The notes: generated from the sequence alone by a model not told the origin. 64,000 bases of DNA from Sinisalibacter aestuarii (GCF_027923545.1 NZ_BROH01000015.1:47560-111559), one strand, 5' to 3'; positions 18,536 to 28,695 are shown, numbered from the stretch's first letter. Program-made: numbers and translations.

Positions 18536-19521
18536 CAGGGCCTCCGGACCATGTTCCAAAGGCGGGGCAGGGCGATAACAGAGATGAGCAGCGCGCCAAT
18601 GACAATCGACATCACGATGCCGGGAACGTTCAGCAAGCCCAGCCCGAAAGTGACCAGTCCCATCACGAAAGCCGCGATCACCACGCCGGGGATCGTTCCC
18701 GAACCACCCAGAATGTTGACACCACCCAGCACGACCATCGTCACCACCTCGAGCTCCCAGCCAAATGCAATAGAGGGCCGCGTCGAGCCCAGCCGCGAGG
18801 TCAAGCACACCGCCGCGACACCGGCCATCAGCCCGGTGAGCAGGAACAGGATGAATTTCACCCGCGCCACCCGGATGCCGGAAAACAGGGCGCCGGTGGG
18901 GTTGTTCCCGATGGCAAAAATGGCTCGGCCGAAATTGGTCTTGTGCAGCACGATTCCGTAGATCACGGCAAGCACTGCGAAGAGCACAAACTCGAAGCTG
19001 ATCACCCACCAGACATAGCCTTGCCCGAAGAACGCGAAGCTCTCCGGATAGCCCCGATAGGCCTGGTCGCCGAGCACGATATAGGCGATGCCGCGAAACA
19101 AACTCATCGTGCCGATGGTTACGACGATTGAAGGCAGGCCGAGGCCTGTGACGAGAAAACCGTTGAAGGCGCCTGCCGCTAGCCCGACGGCAAGTCCAAT
19201 GGCGACGATCGTAGGCGTATCCGCACCCATCTGAACCGCCGCCCCCATCGCGGTCGACGCAAGCGCAATGATCGAGGCAACCGAAAGGTCGATCTCGCCC
19301 GAGATGATCAGGAGTGCCATGGCGAAAGCGATCATCGCCTTTTCGGTGAAGTTGAACGTCGCGTCCGACAGGTTCCACGCGTTAAGGAAATAGGGCGAGG
19401 CAAACGAGTTTGCGATGAAGATCGCCACCGCCACGATCAGCAGCAGCGTCTCCCAGCTCTTCAGCCGACGTGCCAGCGGAGATTGCAGCCGATCGGGAAC
19501 GAAATGCGATGACGTGCTCAT
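18535..19521 (-). CDS. rhaQ: Rhamnose ABC importer permease
   Basis: This 328-residue RbsC-type permease has about eight hydrophobic helices and the family segments [37 protein letters not shown] and [17 protein letters not shown]. With rhaP it forms the membrane pore of a sugar ABC importer energised by rhaT. It overlaps rhaP by 4 bp and rhaU by 1 bp. Confidence 0.9.
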   Translation of the reverse strand: MSTSSHFVPDRLQSPLARRLKSWETLLLIVAVAIFIANSFASPYFLNAWNLSDATFNFTEKAMIAFAMALLIISGEIDLSVASIIALASTAMGAAVQMGADTPTIVAIGLAVGLAAGAFNGFLVTGLGLPSIVVTIGTMSLFRGIAYIVLGDQAYRGYPESFAFFGQGYVWWVISFEFVLFAVLAVIYGIVLHKTNFGRAIFAIGNNPTGALFSGIRVARVKFILFLLTGLMAGVAAVCLTSRLGSTRPSIAFGWELEVVTMVVLGGVNILGGSGTIPGVVIAAFVMGLVTFGLGLLNVPGIVMSIVIGALLISVIALPRLWNMVRRP

Positions 19522-20501
19522 GCTGCCTGCTCCGCTCTCTTGAGGATGACCCGGCCCTTGGTGCGGTTGGCACGCGCATTGAGGGCAACAGCTATGATGA
19601 TTGCGCCGCCGGAAATCGCGAGTTGCCAGAAAGGTGAGACGTTGATCACCGGAAGGGCATTGTTGATGACTCCGAGGAACACTGCGCCGAGGAGCGCACC
19701 GATGACGGAACCGATACCACCGGCGATCGATACGCCACCGATCACGCAGGCCGCGACGACTGTGAGCTCGAAGCCCCCGGCGATATCAACATAGGCCACG
19801 GCGTAGCGCGAGACCCAAAGATAGCCCGTGATCCCGGCCAGCGCGCCAGCGATGGTATATGCCCAGAACTGGGTGCGCCCAACGTTGATGCCGGCATAGA
19901 CCGCCGCATGCGGATTTCCACCCACAGCGTAGAAGGCCCGCCCCAGCGTGGTACGTGTCATCAACAGGTAAATGACTACGACGGCGAGGATCGCAACCCA
20001 GGACAACACTGGTAGGCCGAGGACTTCAGCACGCGGGAAGGCTTTGAATGGGTCGGACATCTCGTGAGAATTGACCCATTTGCCTTCCGAAATTAGGAAG
20101 ATGATACCCCGGTAAATGGTCATCGTGCCGAGCGTGACCACGATTGGCGGGATCTCCAACTTCCAGACCAGAAGGCCGTTAAACAAGCCCATGATCGTTC
20201 CGAGCGTCACCGCGATTACAAGGATGACTGGGACCGGAACGCCGGGATAGGCGACATTCAACATTGCCACGACCATGCCAGTGAGAGCGAGGTTGGCGGC
20301 GACTGAGAGATCGATGCACTTCGTGAGGATGACGATCATCTGCCCCAAGGCGAGGAGGATCAACGGCGATGTGTCGTTGAATACCGAGGCGAGGTTGCCC
20401 GGCGCGACAAAACCCGGAAAACGTGTCGCGATTAGCGCCAGAAGCATAACGATGGCGCCCAGGAGGATCGTTTCGCGTGCGGTGACGAGACGTTTCAACA
20501 T
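19518..20501 (-). CDS. rhaP: Rhamnose ABC importer permease
   Basis: The 327-residue protein is the second RbsC-type permease: LTKCIDLSVAANLALTGMV, IPPIVVTLGTMTIYRGIIF and GGVSIAGGIGSVIGALLG are the family's conserved stretches. It lies 3 bp after rhaT and overlaps rhaQ by 4 bp. Two different permease genes in tandem suggest a heterodimeric channel, as in the rhizobial rhamnose transporter. Confidence 0.9.
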   Translation of the reverse strand: MLKRLVTARETILLGAIVMLLALIATRFPGFVAPGNLASVFNDTSPLILLALGQMIVILTKCIDLSVAANLALTGMVVAMLNVAYPGVPVPVILVIAVTLGTIMGLFNGLLVWKLEIPPIVVTLGTMTIYRGIIFLISEGKWVNSHEMSDPFKAFPRAEVLGLPVLSWVAILAVVVIYLLMTRTTLGRAFYAVGGNPHAAVYAGINVGRTQFWAYTIAGALAGITGYLWVSRYAVAYVDIAGGFELTVVAACVIGGVSIAGGIGSVIGALLGAVFLGVINNALPVINVSPFWQLAISGGAIIIAVALNARANRTKGRVILKRAEQAA

Positions 20502-20504
20502 TGC

Positions 20505-22058
20505 TTAGCCTTCCATGGCTTCGGTGGCAATACCGGCCGCGTGGCGGACCAGGGTTTCTGGGGTCATGTCGTCTCCGTCGACCTCGGCCACGATCCGACC
20601 CTCACGCATCACGATGATGCGATCGGACATGCCAAGAACTTCGGGTATCTCGGAAGAGACCATAATGACGGCGAGGCCCTGGGCGGCGAGCTCAGTCATG
20701 AATTCGTGCACGGCGGCCTTGGAGCCGATGTCGATACCTTTGGTGGGTTCGTCGAGGATGATGACCTTGGGCTGTGTGGCAAGCCACTTGGCGATGACCA
20801 CCTTCTGCTGGTTTCCGCCCGAGAGGCTCTCCACCGGGGTATCCAGCGAGGCCGCGCGCAGGTCGAGCCGCTCGGTGAAACTGCGCGCGAGCTGAAATTC
20901 CTCTGCAAGCCGGATGAAACCCTTGCGCGAGGTTCGTGCGAGTGAGGGCAAGGTGATATTCTGAAAGATAGGCATGGGCGTGATCGCGCCCTGCTTGCCA
21001 CGGTCCTCAGGCACGTAAACGATGCCGTGGCCAACCGCATCTGCTGGCGAATGAATCGAAACCGCGGTCCCGTCGATTTTGACCATCCCGCCGGCGGGTT
21101 TGGTGATCCCAAATAGCGACTGCATGAATTCAGAGCGCCCGGCGCCCACGAGCCCGTAAAAGCCAAGGATCTCACCTTTCTTCAGCGAAAAGCTGATATC
21201 CGCGAATTCGGTTGGGTGCTCGTAACCATCTACTTCAAGCACAGTCTCGCCGGGGGAGGCCGTGCGGGTAGGGAAGATGTTGTCGACCTCGCGGCCTACC
21301 ATCATCTTGACCAGCGCATCGTTGTCGACTTCGGCAATACGTCCCTCACCGACGAACTGACCGTCACGGAACACGGTGTAATTATCAGCGATCCGAAAGA
21401 TCTCGTCGAACTTGTGGCTGATAAACAGGATCGCTTTGCCTTGCGTTTTCAACTGCTCCACCAACTCATAGAGCTCCTGGATTTCCTTGTGGCTGAGTGC
21501 CGCGGTTGGCTCGTCCATGATGACTACGCGCGCATCGATCGACAGCGCGCGGGCGATGGCCACAAGGTGTTTGTTGGCGATGCCGAGATCTCTGAGCTTG
21601 TGCGATGGGTCGATTTCGGCGCCAATCTCATCAAGGATGGCGCGCGATTTCCGGACCATCTCGGGCCAGTCCATCAGGCCAAACCGCCCACGCGGGGCAT
21701 GGCCGAGGAAGATATTCTCCGCCACCGAAAGCTCGTCGAACAGCACCGTCTCCTGGTGGATCGCGGTGATACCTGCGTCAGCCGCTGCTTGGGCGGTAGA
21801 AAACCGCGTCGCTTCGCCGTCGACGATAATATGGCCCTCAGTGGGCTGGTAGATACCGGTCAGAATCTTGACAACGGTCGACTTGCCCGCGCCGTTCTCT
21901 CCGACCAGAGCTGTGACCTGTCCCGGGAAGAGGCTCAACGATACTTCCGAGAGTGCTTTCACCCCAGGGAACGTCTTGGTGATGCCGTCGAGGGCGAGGA
22001 TCGGAGTAGATGCGGTCACGGCTGCTGCCTCGGTACTTTTTTCGGACTTCATCAACAT
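20505..22058 (-). CDS. rhaT: Rhamnose ABC importer ATPase, two ABC domains
   Basis: The protein (about 517 residues) has two ABC cassettes like other monosaccharide ATPases (RbsA type). The first has Walker A GENGAGKST, signature-region DLGIANKHLVAIARAL and Walker B VVIMDEPTAAL; the second has a degenerate Walker A (GLVGAGRSE) but a full signature LSGGNQQKV and Walker B VIILDEPTKGID. I chose the ATG at 22058 because GTGAGG lies 6-11 bp upstream; an in-frame start at 22097 has no such site. Confidence 0.9.
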   Translation of the reverse strand: MLMKSEKSTEAAAVTASTPILALDGITKTFPGVKALSEVSLSLFPGQVTALVGENGAGKSTVVKILTGIYQPTEGHIIVDGEATRFSTAQAAADAGITAIHQETVLFDELSVAENIFLGHAPRGRFGLMDWPEMVRKSRAILDEIGAEIDPSHKLRDLGIANKHLVAIARALSIDARVVIMDEPTAALSHKEIQELYELVEQLKTQGKAILFISHKFDEIFRIADNYTVFRDGQFVGEGRIAEVDNDALVKMMVGREVDNIFPTRTASPGETVLEVDGYEHPTEFADISFSLKKGEILGFYGLVGAGRSEFMQSLFGITKPAGGMVKIDGTAVSIHSPADAVGHGIVYVPEDRGKQGAITPMPIFQNITLPSLARTSRKGFIRLAEEFQLARSFTERLDLRAASLDTPVESLSGGNQQKVVIAKWLATQPKVIILDEPTKGIDIGSKAAVHEFMTELAAQGLAVIMVSSEIPEVLGMSDRIIVMREGRIVAEVDGDDMTPETLVRHAAGIATEAMEG

Positions 22059-22130
22059 GGCACGCCTCACCCTGATGGCATATTGGCTCCCCGGCACGAA
22101 CGCAGCCCGCGCCGGGGTGGGAGGAAGCGA

Positions 22131-23129
22131 TCAGAAGATCGACTTGAATTCCTCGATGTTCGACGCGTCGTAGGTGAAGGGATCCGACATCGCGCCCGTG
22201 TTCGTGTCGTCCAGCGTCACCGCGCCGATCCGGCCCATCGAGATCGAGGCGCCGGGCTCGGCGGCCGCGTTGCCAGCGGCCAGTTCATGGGCGATGTAGG
22301 TCGCCGCGTAGCCGAGGTCGATCGGATTCCAGATCGCGAAGCTCTCGGTGGCCCCCGATTCGACGCAGCCGGCCATTTCCGACGGCAGGCCGAGGCCGGT
22401 CACGTTGACCTGGCCGATTTTGCCTTCGTCGGTCACGGCCTGGCACGAGGCGAGAATACCCACGGTCGTCGGCGCGATGATCGCCTTCAGATCAGGGTAG
22501 GTCGCCATGAGGCCCTGCGCTTCGCGGTAGGATTTGTCCGACAAATCGTCGCCGTAAACGGTCGCGACGAGGTTGATGCCCGGGTAGTTCGGCAACACTG
22601 CCTTGGCGGCTTCGATCCAGGCGTTCTGGTTGGTCGCGGTGGCCGAGGCCGAAAGGATCGCGACGTCGCCGCCATCGGGCATGTGATCTGCGGCCAGCTT
22701 CAGGATCGTATTGCCGATCAGTTCAGTCGACGACGGGTTGAGGTGCATCATGCGGCCTTCCGGCGCCACACCTGAATCCCACGAGATCACGGTAATGCCG
22801 CGGTCCATCGCCTTCTTCAGTGCCGGGACAAGCGCGTCGGGGTCGTTTGCGGAGATCGCGATTGCGTCGACACCTTGCGCGATCAGCGAGTTGATCACTT
22901 CGATCTGGCCTTCAGCGGTGGTGTCGGTCGGGCCGGTGTAGATGATCTCGGTGCCGCCAAGCTCGCCGGCAGCTTCCTCGGCGCCCTTTGCGGCCGCTTC
23001 GAAGAAGCCGATGCCCAGTGCCTTGACGACGAGCGCGATGCGCATGTCCTGGGCGTTGGCGGCGGTGGTGGTGGCGGCCAGCGAAGTTGCCATTGCCGCC
23101 GTGGTCAGTACTTTTTGCATAACACTCAT
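22131..23129 (-). CDS. rhaS: Periplasmic rhamnose-binding protein
   Basis: A signal peptide (MSVMQKVLTTAAMATSLA to ANAQ) leads a 332-residue periplasmic binding protein of the ribose-binding type: RIALVVKALGIGFFEAAAKG, AIAISANDPDALVPALKKAM and VISWDSGVAPEG are typical hinge and sugar-site segments. It delivers L-rhamnose to RhaPQT. A GGGAGG site precedes the start. It is the first structural gene of the operon, 72 bp before rhaT. Confidence 0.88.
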   Translation of the reverse strand: MSVMQKVLTTAAMATSLAATTTAANAQDMRIALVVKALGIGFFEAAAKGAEEAAGELGGTEIIYTGPTDTTAEGQIEVINSLIAQGVDAIAISANDPDALVPALKKAMDRGITVISWDSGVAPEGRMMHLNPSSTELIGNTILKLAADHMPDGGDVAILSASATATNQNAWIEAAKAVLPNYPGINLVATVYGDDLSDKSYREAQGLMATYPDLKAIIAPTTVGILASCQAVTDEGKIGQVNVTGLGLPSEMAGCVESGATESFAIWNPIDLGYAATYIAHELAAGNAAAEPGASISMGRIGAVTLDDTNTGAMSDPFTYDASNIEEFKSIF

Positions 23130-23161
23130 GATGTCCTCCCTGAGCGTGTTTCGTGGTGCGG

Positions 23162-23971
23162 TTATGAGGCCGCGCCTTCCTCGCTTTCGCGTCCCGTCGC
23201 GACGTTTGCGACGATCAGCTTGATCTCCGCCGCCTCGAGCATCGCTGCCGCGCGGTCGGAAATGCCATCGTCGGCCACCACCACGTCGATCCGCTCGAGG
23301 GGGATCAACACCAGCGACGACCGGTTTTCAAACTTCGTGCTGTCGACGAGCACCACCAGCTCGTCGGTCTGGCCGATGAGCTTGTGCTCGGCTTGGATCA
23401 GCAGGGGATCGGCCTCCATCAGCCCAAGCGGCCCGATCCCTTGCGCGCCCATGAACATCCGCCGTGCGTAGAAATTGCGTGTCACGTCGTTTTCGAAGGG
23501 GCTGAGCACGATCTGCTGCTCGCGGTAGATCACGCCGCCTGAGAGCATCACTGTGTTCTTTGAGTGCTTCAACAAATGCTCGGCGATCGGGAAGGAGTTG
23601 GTGAAGACCTGCAGCCGTTTCGAGGCCAGCGGATGGACCATCTGGAAGGTCGTCGTGCCGCCGTTGATGATGATCGGTTCGCCGTCTTCGCACAGGTCCG
23701 CCGCCGCTTTGGCGATGGCCTGTTTCTGCTTGATGCGGTGGGTCTCGTTTACCGCGAAGGTGCGCCCTGCAAGGCCGACGAATTGCGGCGGGGCGATGGC
23801 TTCGGCGCCCCCGCGCACGCGCCGGAGCTTCTTCTGCATGTGGAGCGTGGCGATGTCCCGGCGCACGGTGGCTTCGGACACGCCCGTGAGGTTCACGAGG
23901 TCGACCACGGTCACGACAGGACGATCCTGGACAGCGGACAGAATGAGCCTGTGGCGTTCACTCTCGTGCAT
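23162..23971 (-). CDS. rhaR: DeoR-family repressor of the rhamnose genes
   Basis: The product (about 269 residues) has a DeoR winged helix (VVTVVDLVNLTGVSEATVRR, DIATLHMQKKLRRVRGGA) and a C-terminal sugar-phosphate sensor domain with INGGTTTFQM and VVLVDSTKFENRSSLVLIP. It probably represses both divergent rhamnose operons until a pathway intermediate binds. I chose the ATG at 23971 because GGGAGG lies just upstream; a longer in-frame start at 24025 lacks one. Confidence 0.88.
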   Translation of the reverse strand: MHESERHRLILSAVQDRPVVTVVDLVNLTGVSEATVRRDIATLHMQKKLRRVRGGAEAIAPPQFVGLAGRTFAVNETHRIKQKQAIAKAAADLCEDGEPIIINGGTTTFQMVHPLASKRLQVFTNSFPIAEHLLKHSKNTVMLSGGVIYREQQIVLSPFENDVTRNFYARRMFMGAQGIGPLGLMEADPLLIQAEHKLIGQTDELVVLVDSTKFENRSSLVLIPLERIDVVVADDGISDRAAAMLEAAEIKLIVANVATGRESEEGAAS

Positions 23972-24016
23972 CTTTTCCTCCCTTGAGGCGTGACGCTGCG
24001 AAGATTCTCGCTCAAA

Positions 24017-24087
24017 GTCAATCAAATTTTGTCACATATGCACATAATAAAATGCATTATGATTGGAAATGATCGTTTCTGATTGAC
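24017..24087. promoter_or_regulatory. Divergent rha promoter with probable RhaR operators
   Basis: Between rhaR and the aldolase gene lie a perfect inverted pair GTCAATCA (24017-24024) and TGATTGAC (24080-24087), plus another TGATTG at 24060-24065, 20 bp (two helical turns) from the second arm. The A/T-rich stretch between them, ACATAATAAAATGCATTATG, suits back-to-back promoters. Spacing and symmetry suggest DeoR-type operators allowing looping; this is inference from sequence. Confidence 0.55.
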
Positions 24088-24160
24088 ATTTCGCCGCACC
24101 AGCCGCAGCCTTGCGGCGGCAACAGACTCGGGCGCGCGGCGCCTTTGGGAGGACATCAGC

Positions 24161-26263
24161 ATGACCAAGACCTCTGCCGCCTCGCGGCTAGAAAACCTTT
24201 GGGACGACAGCCGCGCGGCCTCGATGAGCGAGCCAGAAAAGCTGCTGTATCGGTCCAACCTGCTTGGCTCCGACAAACGGATCACCAACTACGGCGGTGG
24301 CAACACGTCGGCGAAAGTAATGGAGAAAGACCCGCTAACCGGAGAGACGGTTGAAGTGCTGTGGGTCAAGGGCTCGGGCGGCGATGTCGGCTCGATCAAA
24401 GTCGACGGCTTCGCCACGCTCTACATGGACAAGCTGAACGCGCTGAAGGGTGTCTATCGCGGCGTCGAGTTTGAAGACGAGATGGTCGGCTACCTGCCGC
24501 ATTGCACATTCAACCTGAACCCGCGCGCCGCTTCGATCGACACGCCCTTGCACGCCTACGTGCCCAAGAAGCACGTCGACCATATGCATCCGGACGCGGT
24601 AATCGCCATCGCGGCTGCGAAAAATTCGCGCGCGCTCACCGCGGAGATCTACGGCGATGAGATCGGCTGGCTGCCGTGGAAGCGGCCGGGCTACGAGTTG
24701 GGGCTGTGGCTCGAGAAGTTCTGCCTCGAAAACCCGGAGGCCAAGGGGGTCGTGCTCGAAAGCCACGGGCTTTTCACCTGGGCCGACGACGCGAAGGATT
24801 GCTATGAGCTGACGCTGGAGATCATCCAGAAGGCGACGGACTGGTTTGCAGCAAAGACCGAGGGCAAGCCGGCTTTTGGCGGCGCGCAGCACGAGAGCTT
24901 GTCGGCTGAAGACCGGCGCGCCGTGGCAGCGAAGCTGATGCCCGCCGCGCGCGGTATGGTTTCCGGTATACAGCACATGGTCGGCCATTTCGACGACCAA
25001 GACGCGGTGCTGGATTTCGTGAATTCGCAGGACTTCGTGGCGCTTGCGGCGCTCGGCACGTCCTGCCCCGACCACTTCCTTCGCACCAAGATCCGTCCGC
25101 TGGTGGTGGCTTTCGATCCGGCCAAGGGAAATATCGACGAGGTCCTGGCCCATCTGCCGGAGCAAGTGGCCGCCTACCGCGCCGACTACACCGCCTATTA
25201 CGATCGCTGCAAACACGACAACTCGCCCGCCCTGCGCGATCCCAACGCGGTGGTCTGGCTGGTGCCGGGCGTGGGCATGATCACTTTCGCCAAGGACAAG
25301 GCCACCGCGCGTATCTCGGGTGAGTTCTACGTCAACGCGATCAACGTGATGCGTGGTGCCTCAGGGGTGAGCGAGTATGTCGGCCTGCCCGAGCAGGAGG
25401 CCTTCGATATCGAGTACTGGCTGCTCGAAGAAGCCAAGCTGCAGCGCATGCCGAAGCCTAAGCCGCTGGCGGGCCGCGTCGCGCTGGTGACCGGCGGGGC
25501 AGGTGGCATCGGCTCGGCGACAGCCGAAAAATACCTCGCCGAAGGCGCCTGTGTCATGTTGGCGGATATCAACGCCGACAGCCTCGCGGCAACCGCCGAA
25601 AACCTCTCGGGCCGATACGGCAAGGACGTTGTGCGCACTGTGCAGATGAACGTCACCGACGATGCCGCCGTGGCTGCCGCCTACGCAGAGATCGCGGTGG
25701 AGTTCGGCGGGGTTGATATTCTGGTCTCGAACGCCGGAATCGCCAGTTCGGCCCGGGTCGAAGAAACCACGCTGGATCTGTGGCAGAAGAATATGGATAT
25801 CCTGTCCACCGGCTATTTCCTCGTCTCGCGCGAAGCCTTCAAGGTGCTGCGCGCGCAGGGCATCGGTGGTGCGGTCGTGTTCGTCGCGTCGAAGAACGGC
25901 CTCGCCGCGTCGCCCAACGCCTCGGCCTATTGCACCGCCAAAGCGAGCGAAATCCACCTCGCCCGGTGCCTCGCGCTGGAAGGCGCCGAAGCCGGGATAC
26001 GGGTCAACGTGGTGAACCCCGACGCCGTGCTGCGCGGGTCGAAGATCTGGGAAGGCGAATGGCTGGAGCAGCGCGCCTCGACTTATGGAACTGACAAAGA
26101 AGGTCTTGAGGAGATGTACCGAAATCGTTCGATGCTCAAGCGCTCTGTTTTCCCGGAGGACATTGCGGAAGCGGCTTATTTCCTTGCCTCCGATCTCTCG
26201 GCCAAGTCGACCGGAAATATCATCAACGTCGATGCCGGCAATAAGGAGGCGTTCACGCGCTGA
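24161..26263 (+). CDS. rhaD: Bifunctional rhamnulose-1-phosphate aldolase/lactaldehyde dehydrogenase
   Basis: The 700-residue protein fuses an N-terminal class II aldolase domain (about residues 1-430; NYGGGNTSAKV, zinc site DHMHPDAVIA, LESHGLFTW) to a C-terminal short-chain dehydrogenase (about 440-700; VTGGAGGIGSATAE, VSNAGIASSA, ASAYCTAKAS with Tyr and Lys). The aldolase yields dihydroxyacetone phosphate and L-lactaldehyde; the dehydrogenase oxidises the latter to L-lactate. The start at 24161 follows GGGAGG; an in-frame start at 24083 lies inside the operator region. It is the first gene of the divergent rha operon. Confidence 0.9.
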   Translation: MTKTSAASRLENLWDDSRAASMSEPEKLLYRSNLLGSDKRITNYGGGNTSAKVMEKDPLTGETVEVLWVKGSGGDVGSIKVDGFATLYMDKLNALKGVYRGVEFEDEMVGYLPHCTFNLNPRAASIDTPLHAYVPKKHVDHMHPDAVIAIAAAKNSRALTAEIYGDEIGWLPWKRPGYELGLWLEKFCLENPEAKGVVLESHGLFTWADDAKDCYELTLEIIQKATDWFAAKTEGKPAFGGAQHESLSAEDRRAVAAKLMPAARGMVSGIQHMVGHFDDQDAVLDFVNSQDFVALAALGTSCPDHFLRTKIRPLVVAFDPAKGNIDEVLAHLPEQVAAYRADYTAYYDRCKHDNSPALRDPNAVVWLVPGVGMITFAKDKATARISGEFYVNAINVMRGASGVSEYVGLPEQEAFDIEYWLLEEAKLQRMPKPKPLAGRVALVTGGAGGIGSATAEKYLAEGACVMLADINADSLAATAENLSGRYGKDVVRTVQMNVTDDAAVAAAYAEIAVEFGGVDILVSNAGIASSARVEETTLDLWQKNMDILSTGYFLVSREAFKVLRAQGIGGAVVFVASKNGLAASPNASAYCTAKASEIHLARCLALEGAEAGIRVNVVNPDAVLRGSKIWEGEWLEQRASTYGTDKEGLEEMYRNRSMLKRSVFPEDIAEAAYFLASDLSAKSTGNIINVDAGNKEAFTR

Positions 26264-26284
26264 CGCTGGATCGGGGAGGACATT

Positions 26285-27430
26285 ATGCGGCTCAGCCAAT
26301 GCCATAACTTCCATGACTTCAGAGAGTTGGCGCGTCGACGCCTGCCCGGACCGATCGTCAACTACATCGACGGTGCGGCGGAGGACGAAACCACTTATCG
26401 CCGCAACACCGCCGCTTTCGAGCAGGTCGACCTGCTGCCGCAGGTGCTGCGCGGAGTCGAAGAGGTTGACCTGTCGGTCGAGATCATGGGTCAGAAGCTG
26501 GCGCTGCCCTTCTACCTTTCGCCCACCGCCTTGCAGCGGTTGTTCCATCACGACGGCGAGCGCGCCGTGGCTGCGGCGGCGGCGAAATACGGCACGATGT
26601 TTGGCGTCTCCAGTCTCGGAACCGTGAGCCTCGAAGAGCTGCGCAGGGCGCATTCCAACCCGCAGGTCTACCAGTTATATTTCCACAAGGACCGTGGGTT
26701 GAACCGGGCGATGATGCAGCGTGCCAAGGAGGCGGGCGTTGAGGTGATGATGCTCACCGTCGACAGCATTACGGGCGGCAACCGCGAGCGCGACAAGCGC
26801 ACCGGGTTTTCAATCCCGTTCCGGCTCACGCTCGCCGGGATGATGCAGTTCGCGCTGAAACCGATGTGGGGGATCAACTACGTCACCCACGAGAAATTCA
26901 GTCTGCCGCAGCTCGACGAACACGTCGACATGGGCGGCGGCACAATGTCGATCGGGCGCTACTTCACCGAGATGCTGGAGCCGACCTTGAACTGGGACGA
27001 CCTCGCCGAGATGGTCGAGGAATGGGGCGGCAAGTTTTGCCTGAAAGGCATCATCCACCCCGACGACGCCGTGCGGGCTGCCGAGGTTGGCTGCGACGCG
27101 GTGATCCTGTCAAACCATGGTGGACGCCAACTCGACGGCTCGCGCGCACCGTTCGACGGGCTGGCCGAGGTGCTCGACGTGGCGGGCGACAAGCTCGACG
27201 TGATCCTCGACTCGGGCGTCCAGCGTGGCACCCATATCGTTAAGGCGCTTGCGATGGGCGCGAAGGCGGTCGGTATCGGGCGCGGCTATCTGTTTCCGCT
27301 TGCCGCGGCCGGGCAGGCCGACGTCGAGCGAATGATCGGCCTCCTGAAAGAAGAGGTCGAACGAGACATGCGGCTCATGGGAGCGGCCTCGGTGGCCGAT
27401 CTCGGCCGCGACAACCTGCGGTTTCGCTGA
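26285..27430 (+). CDS. lldD: FMN-dependent L-lactate dehydrogenase-type enzyme
   Basis: The 381-residue (S)-2-hydroxyacid dehydrogenase has the family start FHDFRELARRRLPGPIVNYI, FMN-site YLSPTALQRL, and the catalytic His-Gly-Gly-Arg segment ILSNHGGRQLDGSR. It would convert L-lactate from rhamnose breakdown to pyruvate, passing electrons to the respiratory chain. Its place between the bifunctional aldolase/dehydrogenase and rhaI supports this role. GGGGAGG precedes the start, 21 bp after the upstream stop. Confidence 0.88.
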   Translation: MRLSQCHNFHDFRELARRRLPGPIVNYIDGAAEDETTYRRNTAAFEQVDLLPQVLRGVEEVDLSVEIMGQKLALPFYLSPTALQRLFHHDGERAVAAAAAKYGTMFGVSSLGTVSLEELRRAHSNPQVYQLYFHKDRGLNRAMMQRAKEAGVEVMMLTVDSITGGNRERDKRTGFSIPFRLTLAGMMQFALKPMWGINYVTHEKFSLPQLDEHVDMGGGTMSIGRYFTEMLEPTLNWDDLAEMVEEWGGKFCLKGIIHPDDAVRAAEVGCDAVILSNHGGRQLDGSRAPFDGLAEVLDVAGDKLDVILDSGVQRGTHIVKALAMGAKAVGIGRGYLFPLAAAGQADVERMIGLLKEEVERDMRLMGAASVADLGRDNLRFR

Positions 27431-27450
27431 CCGCGAAAAGGAGAACCCAG

Positions 27451-28695
27451 ATGAGCAAATCCTACGATGCCGCCCGCGACGTCTTCGCCGGTTGGGAGGT
27501 GGACACAGAGGCTGCGCTCACGGCGCTGAGTCAGATCCCGATCTCGATGCACTGCTGGCAGGGCGATGACGTGGTGGGCTTTGAGAAGAAAACTGGCAGT
27601 TCCGGCGGCGGCATCCAGGCCACCGGCAACCATCCCGGGCGCGCCCGCACCCCCGAAGAGCTGCGTGCCGATCTCGAGTTTGCCTACTCGAAGATCCCTG
27701 GCAAGCATCGCCTCAACCTCCATGCCTTCTACATGGACACGGATGAAAGCCCGGATCGTGACGAGATCGAGTATCGCCACTTCATCCCCTGGGTCGACTG
27801 GGCGAAGGAGCAGGGGCTTGGTCTCGACTTCAACCCGACCTTCTTCGCGCACGCCAAGGCCGACGACAACCTGACGCTCTCACACCCCGACGCGGGAATC
27901 CGCGACTTCTGGATCGAGCACGGCAAACGCTCGCGTGAGATCGCAGCGCGGATGGGAGAGGCGCTGGGCAGCGCTGCGGTCAACAACATCTGGGTGCCGG
28001 ACGGATACAAGGACATACCGGTCGATCGCATGGCGGCGCGTCAACGGCTCGAAGCCTCGCTAGACACGATGTGCGCGGAAAAGCACGACAAGGCACACAT
28101 GCTCGACGCAGTCGAGTCGAAGCTCTTCGGGATTGGTGTTGAGGCCTGCACCGTCGGCAGCCACGAGTTTTATCTCGGCTACGCGATCAAGCGCGGGACG
28201 CTGCTCTGCCTTGACATGGGGCATTTCCACCCGACCGAGAACATCGCCGACAAACTTTCGTCGGTCGCCCTGTCGGTCGACGAGCTGCTCCTCCATGTCT
28301 CGCGCCCGATGCGTTGGGACAGCGACCACGTGATCCTGCAAGACGACAGCATTCTCCAAATGGCACAGGAGCTGGTCTTCACCGGCCTGCTCGACCGCAC
28401 CCATATCGGGCTCGACTTTTTCGACGCCACGATCAGCCGCACCGCCGCTTGGGTGATCGGCAGCCGCAACATGCAAAAGGCACTGCTGCGCGCGCTCTTG
28501 CTCCCACAGGACCGGCTGAAAGAAGTCGAGGAGAACCTCGATTGGACCACCCGCCTCATGCTCACCGAAGAGGCGCGGGATCTGCCTTTCGCGGCGGTCT
28601 GGGAAGAGTTCTGCGAGCGCAACGAAGTGCCCGCCGGCCTGGGCTTGATTGACGACCTCGATGCCTATCAGGCTTCGGTGGCTGGGAGGGGTTGA
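27451..28695 (+). CDS. rhaI: L-rhamnose isomerase
   Basis: This 414-residue TIM-barrel isomerase is of the RhaI type of pseudomonads and rhizobia, distinct from E. coli RhaA. Visible are ISMHCWQGDDVVGFE, GNHPGRARTPEELRADL, NPTFFAHAKADDNLTLSHPD and the metal-site segment LCLDMGHFHPTENI. It converts L-rhamnose to L-rhamnulose. An AAGGAG site precedes the ATG, and only one base separates its stop from the next start. Confidence 0.9.
   Translation: MSKSYDAARDVFAGWEVDTEAALTALSQIPISMHCWQGDDVVGFEKKTGSSGGGIQATGNHPGRARTPEELRADLEFAYSKIPGKHRLNLHAFYMDTDESPDRDEIEYRHFIPWVDWAKEQGLGLDFNPTFFAHAKADDNLTLSHPDAGIRDFWIEHGKRSREIAARMGEALGSAAVNNIWVPDGYKDIPVDRMAARQRLEASLDTMCAEKHDKAHMLDAVESKLFGIGVEACTVGSHEFYLGYAIKRGTLLCLDMGHFHPTENIADKLSSVALSVDELLLHVSRPMRWDSDHVILQDDSILQMAQELVFTGLLDRTHIGLDFFDATISRTAAWVIGSRNMQKALLRALLLPQDRLKEVEENLDWTTRLMLTEEARDLPFAAVWEEFCERNEVPAGLGLIDDLDAYQASVAGRG

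Noticed and set aside
21216..22775. Open frame of 519 codons on the plus strand
   Set aside because: It is antisense to rhaT and rhaS, which have clear motifs, and shows no family pattern; high G+C keeps such shadow frames open.
25361..26653. Minus-strand frame of 430 codons
   Set aside because: Antisense to the bifunctional aldolase/dehydrogenase and lldD; no domain pattern.
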